Assembly (NCBI GenBank): GCA_902567095.1
Contig: CACFLG010000008.1
Location: 1-52,061, forward strand
From: an uncultured OM182 clade bacterium
Lineage (GTDB): Bacteria; Pseudomonadota; Gammaproteobacteria; Pseudomonadales; Azotimanducaceae
DNA: 52,061 nucleotides
Direction: 5' to 3'
This document shows positions 1 to 8,335 of this stretch, piece after piece. The translations under genes and the position numbers were made by a program. Numbering within the stretch: position 1 is the stretch's first letter; every line of letters begins with the position of its first letter. The notes beneath the pieces are model-generated. The model searched no databases, was not told the DNA's origin, and saw only the letters and a list, made by a program, of their open reading frames with translations.

Positions 1-526
1 TGCCTCCCAACATTCCAAGCTGAGATACCCAAAAGAACGACCCGACCCCTATTTTAGTCAGGCCCATCAACGCATTGATCAAAAAAAACGGAAAGATGGG
101 CACCATTCGCAGCGAAAAAAGATAAAAGGACCCATCCTTTTCAATACCTGAATTTATTGTAGCTAATTGCACTCTAAATCTTTTCTCAGCCAGGTCCCTA
201 AAAATCCAGCGAAACGCCAACATCGCGAGAGTAGCCCCGATCGTCGATGCGAATGAAGCAATTATTAAACCCCATCCAAAACCGAATATAGCTCCACTCG
301 CTAGTGTGAGAATAGCCGCCCCTGGAATGGATAGTGCAGTGATGACTATGTAGCTGAGGAAGAACCCTACCCCAAGCCCGACTGGATTTTTGTCAAAACT
401 TTCTCTCAGACGCTCTTTTTCGGTCAACACTGTTTCTAGAGATAGGATAGTATCCATTCCGGATAAATTTATAAAAACGATAACTGCAATTACCGCTGCC
501 GCAGCAATCCAACGATACAATGTCAT
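1..526 (-). CDS. TVP38/TMEM64 (VTT-domain) inner-membrane protein, 3' end cut by window edge
   Basis: An open frame starts at the ATG at 524-526 and runs off the left edge, giving 175 visible residues. Residues 4-20 form a hydrophobic anchor. A VTT/SNARE-associated-like segment follows, with alternating hydrophobic stretches and the motifs ASGAIFGFGWG and FSLRMVPIFPFF; the latter resembles the family's [FY]xxRLxPxxPF signature. Proteins of this family are polytopic inner-membrane proteins, and some are implicated in lipid scrambling or stress responses. The substrate cannot be read from this sequence. In many bacteria a mercuric-reductase-like flavoprotein is fused or adjacent at the 3' side, but that lies outside the window. 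It is divergent from pgi. Confidence 0.85.
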   Translation of the reverse strand, partial: MTLYRWIAAAAVIAVIVFINLSGMDTILSLETVLTEKERLRESFDKNPVGLGVGFFLSYIVITALSIPGAAILTLASGAIFGFGWGLIIASFASTIGATLAMLAFRWIFRDLAEKRFRVQLATINSGIEKDGSFYLFSLRMVPIFPFFLINALMGLTKIGVGSFFWVSQLGMLGG

Positions 527-656
527 GAGCGTCTCTTCTTTATTTTACTGTTCAAGCTCGAATGTCTCAGATAACAAAACTATTTCAGGTTGGTAACCAA
601 ATAAGTTCAAAACCGATTCAATGAGGCAAGAATACAAATTCTCTGGTTAAAACGCG

Positions 657-686
657 AAAAAAAAGACGCTTTTAATGAGACGTCTT
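657..686 (-). terminator. Intrinsic-terminator-like hairpin on the minus strand, no gene ending here
   Basis: Read on the minus strand, a 6-bp stem (AAGACG/CGTCTT) with a 12-base loop is followed by a run of at least eight T. It lies inside the divergent intergenic region between the VTT gene (-) and pgi (+), so it would sit in the 5' leader of the VTT gene. It could be an attenuator, the end of a small RNA, or chance. Confidence 0.4.
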
Positions 687-773
687 AAGGATCAACTCTA
701 AAAACCAAACTTGCGCAGAATCAAGATGTACTATTTACTTAGTTTATTCTCCTTGGCCCAGTTTGAATAGATC

Positions 774-2300
774 ATGACTAGAAAAAACCAGATTTGGGGA
801 CAACTTTCCGATTTAGCAGCCACGGCTTATAAGCTTTCGATGAAAGAGCTGAACGGTGAGCCTCAACGAGATTCTAAATTTTCTATTGATATAGAAGGGA
901 TTCACTTCGATTTTTCTAGGCATCTAATAAATCAAAATATTCTAGATACGCTGGTAGATTTAGCTAGAGCTTCAAACATTAAAGAAAAAGCGTTGGATAT
1001 GCTCGAAGGAAAACTGGTAAATAAAACAGAAAGCAGATCTGCAACCCACATGACGATGCGCTCAGACATTTCAGGTCAGAACCAGAAAGAAAAACAACAG
1101 ATGTTCCAATTCTCAGAGGCCATACGGAATGGCGAATTGAAATCCTCTTCTCATCAGCGTTTCACCGACGTAATTAACATAGGGATAGGGGGCTCAGAGC
1201 TCGGACCGAAAATGGTAAGCGAGGCTCTAAAGCAATATGCCTCAGGGCCTAAGCTTCATTTTTTATCTAACCCCGACGGAGAGAAAATCTTTTCTCTTTT
1301 GAATTCTCTGCAGGCAAAAACAACTTTGGTCATTTTATCTAGTAAAAGTTTCACAACAACGGAAACAATGACTATCGCTAAAATTGTATCGGATTGGCTA
1401 GCTAAAGAACTTCAAATAAACGACGTGGAATCCTCGACACATTTTTTTGCGATTACGGCAGACAAAGAGAAAGCAATTTCTCGCGGCATCCCTGAGAAAC
1501 AAATACTCACACTTGAGGAATCTATCGGAGGAAGATATTCGATATGGTCTTCAGTAGGTTTTCCTGTCTGCACATCTATTGGCACCAAGAGATTTGAGGA
1601 ATTTATTGCTGGTGGGAAGATGATGGACGATCATTTTCTTCAGTCCGAATATCAAGACAATATACCCGTGCTGCTCGCACTAATTGGGATCTGGTACAAC
1701 AATTTTTTAGGCTCGCAGAGTTACGCAGTGGTGCCCTATCTCGAAAGGTTGAGTCCATTGATAGATTTTATTCAACAACTCGAAATGGAAAGCAATGGTA
1801 AAAGTATTTCCTTAGATGACCTGCCAGTCGTTACAACCACGGCTCCTATAGTCTGGGGTCGAGCTGGAACGGGCTCTCAACATTCGTTCTTTCAATTATT
1901 ACACCAAGGAAAAAAGTTGGTGCCGGTGGATTTGATAGGGGTAAAAAATGATGCGCTCAGTCATACGGAACTCCACAAGCTTTTGCTGGCAAGCCTTGCT
2001 GGCCAAGCAGAAGCTTTAGCGAATGGTCAACACGATGAAAATGTCCATCTGAGCAACCCCGGAAACAAGCCCTCTTCTATTCTACTTCTAGATGAATTAA
2101 CTCCTTTTAATTTGGGTAAGCTAGTAGCTCTGTATGAGAACAAAACTTTCTCTCAAGCTGCTATATGGAACATCAATCCGTTCGATCAATGGGGAGTCGA
2201 ATTAGGAAAAAGAATTACCAAGGAACTATTTTCGGGCATCAAACCTAAAAATAGATCGGGGCAGCTTCTGATTAAAAAAATGGGACTCGAAGACTTCTAG
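774..2300 (+). CDS. pgi: Glucose-6-phosphate isomerase
   Basis: Cytosolic enzyme of glycolysis/gluconeogenesis that interconverts glucose 6-phosphate and fructose 6-phosphate. The 508-aa product is somewhat shorter than E. coli Pgi (549 aa) but has all landmarks. These are the sugar-phosphate loop INIGIGGSELGP near residues 135-144, SSKSFTTTET near 189-198, signature GGRYSIWSSVGFP at 252-264, the catalytic-base region EMESNGK (E339), H370 in GTGSQHSFFQLLHQG, and K479 in the second signature FDQWGVELGK. The ATG start gives the normal N-terminal length, although no strong ribosome-binding site precedes it. It is single-gene in context, convergent with the MFS gene only 17 bases downstream. Confidence 0.97.
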   Translation: MTRKNQIWGQLSDLAATAYKLSMKELNGEPQRDSKFSIDIEGIHFDFSRHLINQNILDTLVDLARASNIKEKALDMLEGKLVNKTESRSATHMTMRSDISGQNQKEKQQMFQFSEAIRNGELKSSSHQRFTDVINIGIGGSELGPKMVSEALKQYASGPKLHFLSNPDGEKIFSLLNSLQAKTTLVILSSKSFTTTETMTIAKIVSDWLAKELQINDVESSTHFFAITADKEKAISRGIPEKQILTLEESIGGRYSIWSSVGFPVCTSIGTKRFEEFIAGGKMMDDHFLQSEYQDNIPVLLALIGIWYNNFLGSQSYAVVPYLERLSPLIDFIQQLEMESNGKSISLDDLPVVTTTAPIVWGRAGTGSQHSFFQLLHQGKKLVPVDLIGVKNDALSHTELHKLLLASLAGQAEALANGQHDENVHLSNPGNKPSSILLLDELTPFNLGKLVALYENKTFSQAAIWNINPFDQWGVELGKRITKELFSGIKPKNRSGQLLIKKMGLEDF

Positions 2301-2317
2301 GCACGACAACGCTAAGT

Positions 2318-3643
2318 CTAAGATAACTCTTTCTGAGGGATGACTACCGCGGCAACTAACAAAACCAACAATAAGAGCAGACATGTTTGAGCAGCCGCTC
2401 CATAACTCCCGAAAATATCTGCGGCTGCGGAAAAAACAAAGGGGCCAAGAGCACTAGCAAAGACCGATATCGAGGTACTAAACCCGCTCACTTCGCCAAC
2501 ATGAGATGGTCCAAAGAATCTTATAAAAGCGAGGTTAGAGATGACTCCCCAAAGCCCGCCACCTACCCCAAAACCAAGTGCTAAAGCCCAATAACCCCAT
2601 GCTGCGTTAAGGAAAATAAATCCGAAGGATCCTAGAATGAAACTTCCAAGCATTAAAATTAGAAACGGCTTAAGTGAACTCGAATCAGCTAGCCAACTTG
2701 CTAAAAGGTTTGACAAAGTCGAGAAAATTGCCACTGGAATAAAATAGCTGAACGCTACCTCTTTCGACAAGCCAGCTTCCGAAAAAATCGCCACAACATG
2801 AAAAGTGAGGGCAGTTCCAAACAACGCGTGCATGGCGAGACTCAGGGAATAAACCCAGAACACTAGAGAACGCCTGGCATCTTTCAGACGCAAAGAAATT
2901 TGGCCAGAAGAAATTTCCTCCGAAGGGTTATATGTCTCACCATCTGGCGCGAGGTCACAACTTGCAGGGTTATCCCTTATAAAAATTAGCGCGAGGACTG
3001 AGAAAATGAGGCCGACGATCAAGGCCATTCCCCATAAGGTTTCGCGCCATCCGAAGAACGCTATCAAACCCGCTATTCCTAAAGGAGCAATAGAGAACCC
3101 AAATGAGACAAAAACGTTGCGCAATCCGCTAACTAGTCCTCTTCGTTTTACAAACCAAGGCAATAAAAGATTTCTAGAACAACTCGTCAAAACTCCCTGG
3201 CCAAAAAATCTGACCCCAAAAAAACCAACCACCACCACTGCGAGGGTTATCCAAGAGGGCCCGTCAATCCAGGATATAAATTTGTCAGCAAAGCTAAAGT
3301 AAAGAACCATCAAACCTAAAAAAAAAGCAGCAAGAGGAACCATAATTCGACCACCGTAAATATCAAACCAGCGGCCTGCCCTAGTAAGAAAAAAAGCTGA
3401 TCCAATCGTACCAAAAAGATAGGCCATTGAGAGCTCGGTTCGTGATAGAGAAAAAACCTCTATAAAATAATCAGTGAAAACCGCCATTCCCATTGTTTGG
3501 CCAGGGACACTTAAAAGAAACCCAAGAGCCGAGAATACCCAAATCACCCACCCATAGAAAAACGGGGTTCTTTTAGGATGAAAAGGCCAGGAAACAGAAA
3601 TCAAGCGTGGCACCAAGGTAAGTAAAGCGCGAAATATTAGCAC
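2318..3643 (-). CDS. Major facilitator superfamily (MFS) transporter
   Basis: A 441-aa, very hydrophobic protein with about 12 predicted membrane helices in two halves, separated by a hydrophilic loop around residues 225-255. The loop between helices 2 and 3 carries GRWFDIYGGR, a good match to the MFS A-motif GxxxDxxGxR. The frame opens with GTG at 3641-3643. A slightly later start is possible, because the first strongly hydrophobic helix begins around PFFYGWVIW, near residue 27. The substrate is unknown. It is divergent from the sulfatase gene 70 bases away, which could suggest a functional link such as import of that enzyme's substrate or export of its product. That link is only an inference. 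Confidence 0.9.
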   Translation of the reverse strand: MLIFRALLTLVPRLISVSWPFHPKRTPFFYGWVIWVFSALGFLLSVPGQTMGMAVFTDYFIEVFSLSRTELSMAYLFGTIGSAFFLTRAGRWFDIYGGRIMVPLAAFFLGLMVLYFSFADKFISWIDGPSWITLAVVVVGFFGVRFFGQGVLTSCSRNLLLPWFVKRRGLVSGLRNVFVSFGFSIAPLGIAGLIAFFGWRETLWGMALIVGLIFSVLALIFIRDNPASCDLAPDGETYNPSEEISSGQISLRLKDARRSLVFWVYSLSLAMHALFGTALTFHVVAIFSEAGLSKEVAFSYFIPVAIFSTLSNLLASWLADSSSLKPFLILMLGSFILGSFGFIFLNAAWGYWALALGFGVGGGLWGVISNLAFIRFFGPSHVGEVSGFSTSISVFASALGPFVFSAAADIFGSYGAAAQTCLLLLLVLLVAAVVIPQKELS

Positions 3644-3713
3644 GATAATACTTCAGATTGACCAAGGACAACTTAACTTTTAAATTGGAAGACCAAAAGC
3701 TCGAGGCAAGAAA

Positions 3714-5225
3714 ATGAAAAATATTCTCTTCATCACCGCGGATCAATGGAGAGGCGATTGTTTGTCCGCGCTGGGACACAAAGTCAACACACCGAATCTC
3801 GATGCTCTAGCGAGGGAAAGTGTTCTTTTTAAAAAGCATTATGCTAATGCCGTGCCGTGTGGGCCGTCTCGAGCTTCCTTACATACAGGAATGTACCTTC
3901 AGAATCATAGATCCGGCACCAACGGCACGCCACTTGATGCGCGTCACACAAATTGGGCCAAAGAATTAAAAAGCATTAATCTCGAACCGGCGTTATTCGG
4001 GTACACCGACACCTCTCACGATCCAAGAGAGTTTAGTACCGACCATAAGAATTTAAAATCCTATGAGGGCGTGCTTCCGGGAATAAAACCAGTTTTGCAA
4101 ATGGGAACAGAACCTCATGCTTGGGCTTACTGGTTGAGAACAAAAGAAGTCGAAATCCCCGAGCAACATTTTAAACTCTATACCAACAAGATAGAGGGGA
4201 CTGAGTATGAGGATGGGGGGGCAACCCCGTTAGGCCTAGCACTGCCAAAGGAGTTAAACGATACCCCTTTTATGGTAGAAAAGATCATCGATTATATTTC
4301 TGGGCAAAAGAACTCTTGGTGCGTTCACTTGTCATTGCTCAGGCCTCACCCTCCATGGATTGCCCCAGAACCATTCAATAGGATGTATCCCCCTGCCGAG
4401 CTTATGAAATTCAATCGAAAGGAAAGGAAAGTTGATGAAGCTCGCCAACATCCTTTTCTGAACGCGTTTTTGAATAAAACTGGATACCAAGCTCCAGAGA
4501 ACGATAAAAAACTTGCGAGATTAAAGGCCTCATATTTCGGGTTAATGAGCGAAGTCGATCAAAATCTTGGTGTTCTTTTTGATTATTTGAAAAAGAACAA
4601 CTTTTGGAATAACACCTTAATTATATTCACTTCCGATCACGGCGAACAGATAGGAGATCATTGGCTGTTAGGAAAGCTAGGATATTTTGATGAGAGTTAC
4701 CATATTCCTCTAATTATCCGAGACCCGAATAATTACCAGTATAAAGGCAAGATTATAGAAGAATACACTGAGAACGTAGATGTGATGCCAACTATGTTGG
4801 ATTGGTTTGATCTTCCCCTCCCTGTTCAATGTGATGGGCAAAGTCTTCTACCCTTTTTAAAAAACGATAAAACACCATCAAATTGGAGAGATGCTGCGCA
4901 CTGGGAATACGATTTTAGAGACATTGTAGAAGGATCAGCCATGGAAAAATCTCTCGGATTAACCCACCACCAATGCACGTTAAATGTCCTACGAGATGAC
5001 GAATACAAATACGTGCATTTTACTAATCTGCCTCCTCTTTTCTTTGACTTGAAAAAAGACCCAGGGGAATTTGTCGATCAGAGCAAAAACCCTGACTATG
5101 CGTCTATGGTCTTACATTATTCTCAAAAAATGCTTTCTTGGAGAATGAATCATGATGAGCAAACATTGACCCATATTAAGCTCACAGAAGAGGGGCCCGC
5201 TTACCGAGAAGCGCCGCGTTATTAG
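3714..5225 (+). CDS. Sulfatase-family hydrolase, phosphonate monoester hydrolase-like
   Basis: A 503-aa alkaline-phosphatase-superfamily sulfatase. The N-terminus ITADQWRGD supplies metal ligands D10/Q11. The nucleophile motif C49-G-P-S-R fits the C-x-P-S-R rule for conversion of Cys49 to formylglycine. TSDHGEQ supplies D308/H309, and K321 follows in GDHWLLGK. The stretch PCGPSRASLHTGMYLQNHR and the following PLDARH resemble the Rhizobium/Burkholderia phosphonate monoester hydrolase (PMH) branch, which hydrolyses phosphonate and phosphate diesters and sulfate esters promiscuously, more than classical arylsulfatases. I see no signal peptide, so it is probably cytoplasmic, as is usual for PMH. 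A dedicated formylglycine-generating enzyme is not in the window. The exact substrate is not determinable. Confidence 0.88.
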   Translation: MKNILFITADQWRGDCLSALGHKVNTPNLDALARESVLFKKHYANAVPCGPSRASLHTGMYLQNHRSGTNGTPLDARHTNWAKELKSINLEPALFGYTDTSHDPREFSTDHKNLKSYEGVLPGIKPVLQMGTEPHAWAYWLRTKEVEIPEQHFKLYTNKIEGTEYEDGGATPLGLALPKELNDTPFMVEKIIDYISGQKNSWCVHLSLLRPHPPWIAPEPFNRMYPPAELMKFNRKERKVDEARQHPFLNAFLNKTGYQAPENDKKLARLKASYFGLMSEVDQNLGVLFDYLKKNNFWNNTLIIFTSDHGEQIGDHWLLGKLGYFDESYHIPLIIRDPNNYQYKGKIIEEYTENVDVMPTMLDWFDLPLPVQCDGQSLLPFLKNDKTPSNWRDAAHWEYDFRDIVEGSAMEKSLGLTHHQCTLNVLRDDEYKYVHFTNLPPLFFDLKKDPGEFVDQSKNPDYASMVLHYSQKMLSWRMNHDEQTLTHIKLTEEGPAYREAPRY

Positions 5226-5289
5226 CTTGTTCCAATGCTAGATGACTTCCGCATAAATTAATTGGAGGTCTCTTAACGTCGAAAAAGCG

Positions 5290-5317
5290 AAAACCTTAAA
5301 AACAAGATTAGGGTTTT
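5290..5317. terminator. Possible bidirectional terminator hairpin between convergent genes
   Basis: An inverted repeat (AAAACCTTA / TAGGGTTTT, nine pairs including one G-U, about 10-base loop) lies between the sulfatase (+) and the small ORF at 5308 (-), overlapping the latter's stop region. AT pairs at the base give short A and T runs on both sides. This is a weak structural call. Confidence 0.35.
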
Positions 5318-5496
5318 ATCTCTGAATGCTCTAGCTCAGGATCCTTGTTCACCGCCTTGTAATTAACCCCAAGCATTTTTTTTACGAGCCGGCTTAAAAT
5401 CGTATCTCTATTAGTGAAAATTTGTCTCGCTAAAATAGACCGCAGTTTGGCCTGATTTTCTAATTTAAAATGCTCAAAAAATTTTCTTTGCGTCAT
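5308..5496 (-). CDS. Small protein translationally coupled to the molybdopterin oxidoreductase
   Basis: A 62-aa frame whose ATG overlaps the TGA of the upstream oxidoreductase (ATGA, 5493-5496), the classic arrangement for translational coupling. The product is basic and rich in charged residues (K, R, E, N), with no membrane segment or recognisable motif; it starts MTQRKFFEHFKLENQAKLR. I do not recognise a family. It may be a small accessory or maturation partner of the oxidoreductase, or a chance ORF helped by the overlap. Confidence 0.45.
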   Translation of the reverse strand: MTQRKFFEHFKLENQAKLRSILARQIFTNRDTILSRLVKKMLGVNYKAVNKDPELEHSEIKP

Positions 5497-7715
5497 CTTT
5501 CTATGAAGGCACTATTTTCAAGAACTCGAGGTAAACTACTTTTGGTAACTCTACCAGGGAAGCCCTTAAAATTGGGTACCCCTTGCTCATAATCTAAAAA
5601 CTCGTCTTCGTCAGAACATAAAACCGCATCACTCGAGATAAACGCTCCGGAGAGTGGAGCTTCAAACCTAGTCTCGGGATACCACCAGCCATGTGGCACT
5701 CTTACGTGCCCCTCCTTCATAGATTCTTGCACCGAAATTCTCGCAGACACTTTTCCAGAGGGAGTTTCAAGATTTACCCACTCTCCCTCTTCAAAACCCT
5801 CGCGACTGACGTCTATCGGGTGCATATACAATTTAGGCTCTGGACAACGAGACCTCAGAACCGAAATATTCCGTTGGCCCGTCTGAAAAAATGGATCCTC
5901 TCTAACTCCTGTAAACACTAGATATGGATATTTCTTGTCAGGTGAAGGCCCCTCTCTGTAGTACGGCAACGGATCGAAGTTGAGATCCGCGAGAATACTA
6001 GAGTAAAGCTCTACCTTGCCGGACGGGGTTGCGAAACCTGTCTTTCTATATTTTCGAAACTTTGGCGTGGGCGCCTCCATATAAGAAGTTTGTTCAAATT
6101 GAGCGAAAGTTCTGTTGGAGCGTGAGAGTCTATAATCTAAGAGATCTTCTAGCGAGTCCCAAGGAAAATGTTCTGCAAAGCCCATACGACGCCCTAGATC
6201 GGTCCAAAATTCGAAGGTGCTGGAGGCTTGAACAGGAGGCTCCACCGCTTTCTGAGAAAGGGTGAGACGATTAGTCCAACTCCATGAATCAGCGATATGG
6301 TTGCGCTCGGTAAATACATCTCCAGGCAGAACATAGTCCGCAAGCATAGCGGTAGGGGTCATAAAAATTTCGTGCGCGACTATCAGTTCCTGGTTGTTCA
6401 ATGCCTTAAGGATTTGATGCTGATTCGCGTAACTAAGCAATGTATTGTTGCCTAGGACAAAGAGTGCTTTGATCTGGTAAGGATCACCGGTTGCCATCGC
6501 TCTGAAAACATTCGTGGGGTTCGCCATGTGGCAACCCATCACTAAATCAGCGTACGGAAAGCCCCATACCTTGTTTGTTGGTTCTTTTAAAATTTCAGCT
6601 ACTCGATAGGTAAAAACTGGATGGTCGTCGAAGCCCAGCTGTTTAGCTTTCTGTTCATCCGACAATCGATCATGCAAAGCTAATTCACTCTCCGGGATAT
6701 ATCCCGGATTGAACCCGCCGAGCGTTTCGCCTCCGACCACATCAAGATTACCAGTGATCGCTCTCAAAATTGAGTGTAACCGGATCGCCGAGGTTGAGGA
6801 AATTTGCTGATCTGTTATCGGCGTCCAAGGAATCACGGCGCCATTGGCCTTAGCATAAATACGGGCCGCCTCTGCTATATGGTTACGATCTACGCCAGTA
6901 ATTTGCTCTACCCGATCCAAGGGATATTCACTAACGCGATCGCACAATGCCTCGAATCCTTCACACCAGTCATTAACAAAATCTCTATCATAAAGCTTCT
7001 CATCTATAATGACTTTCAACCATCCCAGACACATAGCAGCGTCTGTTCCTGCACGCAGCCTTAGGTGAAGGTCAGCCTGTTCAGCTTGATCAGAAACTCT
7101 CGGATCCAGAACTATCAACTTTGCGCCGCGAGCCCTTGCCGACTTTATCGAGTTATATATGGGGGTCCAAGAGTGCTTGCGGGGATTATGGCCGAATAGC
7201 ACTATGCAATTTGTATTGCCCCAATCTGGCATAGGAAACCACCCGTAAGTAAGCCTGTTAACCGCAGCAGTGTTTCCGGCACACAAAGCCACCCCGCTAA
7301 TCCAGTTGGGGGAACCAAGTAAATTCATGAAACGCCGATCCATACTGTGCGTCGTCTGAGTGTTCCAACCCGAAGTAGAAACCGCAAATGCCTCAGGCCC
7401 GAAACTATCAGTAATTCTTTTTAGTTTAACCGCTATTTCGTCCATAGCTTGTTGATAGGAGATCTCCTGCCAATTGTCTTTTCCGCGTTCTCCGACACGC
7501 TTAAGGGGCACGCGCAGCCGTTCGGCATGATTATGAATGTGAGGAGCTGCGGTACCTTTGTAACAAATATTTCTAGCTAGCATAGGGTTATCGTGAGCGA
7601 CAACACGGTTAACTCTTCCGTCGATGGATTCGGTTCGTAGCTGGCACCCTATGTCACATATCGTGCATACAGAGTAGGTTGATTTGTTCTCAACAGAAAT
7701 CCTTTTTTTAGACAT
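5493..7715 (-). CDS. Molybdopterin-dependent oxidoreductase (DMSO-reductase family)
   Basis: Catalytic subunit of about 740 aa. The N-terminal [4Fe-4S] motif is C17-x2-C20-x3-C24 with C51. The bis-molybdopterin domains follow, and the C-terminal molydopterin-dinucleotide-binding domain covers roughly the last 120 residues (region of FTGVREDPFFQTGQRN). C145 in GVALCAGNTAA sits where the family's Mo-coordinating Cys/Sec/Ser falls. The frame extends upstream to a TTG, but the ATG at 7713-7715 is preferred because GGGAGG lies about nine bases before it. There is no Tat signal, so the enzyme is probably cytoplasmic. No electron-transfer subunit is nearby. The substrate is unknown; it resembles the broad formate-dehydrogenase/anaerobic-dehydrogenase-like group. 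Confidence 0.9.
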   Translation of the reverse strand: MSKKRISVENKSTYSVCTICDIGCQLRTESIDGRVNRVVAHDNPMLARNICYKGTAAPHIHNHAERLRVPLKRVGERGKDNWQEISYQQAMDEIAVKLKRITDSFGPEAFAVSTSGWNTQTTHSMDRRFMNLLGSPNWISGVALCAGNTAAVNRLTYGWFPMPDWGNTNCIVLFGHNPRKHSWTPIYNSIKSARARGAKLIVLDPRVSDQAEQADLHLRLRAGTDAAMCLGWLKVIIDEKLYDRDFVNDWCEGFEALCDRVSEYPLDRVEQITGVDRNHIAEAARIYAKANGAVIPWTPITDQQISSTSAIRLHSILRAITGNLDVVGGETLGGFNPGYIPESELALHDRLSDEQKAKQLGFDDHPVFTYRVAEILKEPTNKVWGFPYADLVMGCHMANPTNVFRAMATGDPYQIKALFVLGNNTLLSYANQHQILKALNNQELIVAHEIFMTPTAMLADYVLPGDVFTERNHIADSWSWTNRLTLSQKAVEPPVQASSTFEFWTDLGRRMGFAEHFPWDSLEDLLDYRLSRSNRTFAQFEQTSYMEAPTPKFRKYRKTGFATPSGKVELYSSILADLNFDPLPYYREGPSPDKKYPYLVFTGVREDPFFQTGQRNISVLRSRCPEPKLYMHPIDVSREGFEEGEWVNLETPSGKVSARISVQESMKEGHVRVPHGWWYPETRFEAPLSGAFISSDAVLCSDEDEFLDYEQGVPNFKGFPGRVTKSSLPRVLENSAFIER

Positions 7716-7885
7716 TTTGGCCAAACCTCCCAACTTAGCTTTTACAGCTTTTATTGATATCGGACAAGTCTTTCATTGAGTTCTTTAACTCCGCCGGATA
7801 TCTCCCTACCGTTTCCTTTACGTTTTAGGATAACTATGATTAAGTTAAGGGAATCACTTTTTTCGGCAAAGCTCAGGAGCCTCAT

Positions 7886-8314
7886 ATGAAATTGCTAACC
7901 GCCTTCAGCATTTTCATTTCTATCGCTTTTTTTTCATCTTTGGCTTCGAGTTTTCAGGTGGAAGGAGAGGAAATTAATCTTTCTGGCACCATTACCAACA
8001 TTACGCTTGGGGATTCGGGTGGATTAATCAATGTAGAAGCAGATAACGAGAGATATGGAAAAACCTGGCTCACCTACAATGTGAATTTAAGTAATCCTTC
8101 ATCTCGAGACCAAGGGACATTTCATGGGCGTGCCACGGCTATCAACACAGATGGTTCCCGAGCGAGTTCAGTGCGCCAAGGAATTTGGTCTCGAAGTGGC
8201 TATATATACTCTTTTATGTCACTAGATGACGCGAGTGACGGCAATCAGTACCTTTGCATTACGACAATGGATTTAAAAAGTAACAAGGTAGAGATGAAAT
8301 TCTACGCGAGATAA
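7886..8314 (+). CDS. Secreted or periplasmic hypothetical protein
   Basis: A 142-aa protein with a clear signal peptide: MKLL, a hydrophobic core through about residue 20, then a polar mature chain from about FQVEGEE. CAGGAGCCTCAT before the ATG provides a good ribosome-binding site. The mature part is probably beta-rich, with repeated T-x-I, G-x-I and alternating patterns, and has a single Cys near the C-terminus. I do not recognise a family. It is a lone gene, divergent from the molybdoenzyme and ending 21 bases before the convergent MDR gene. Confidence 0.75.
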   Translation: MKLLTAFSIFISIAFFSSLASSFQVEGEEINLSGTITNITLGDSGGLINVEADNERYGKTWLTYNVNLSNPSSRDQGTFHGRATAINTDGSRASSVRQGIWSRSGYIYSFMSLDDASDGNQYLCITTMDLKSNKVEMKFYAR

Positions 8315-8335
8315 ATTTTGCGTGCCTAAGTCACT

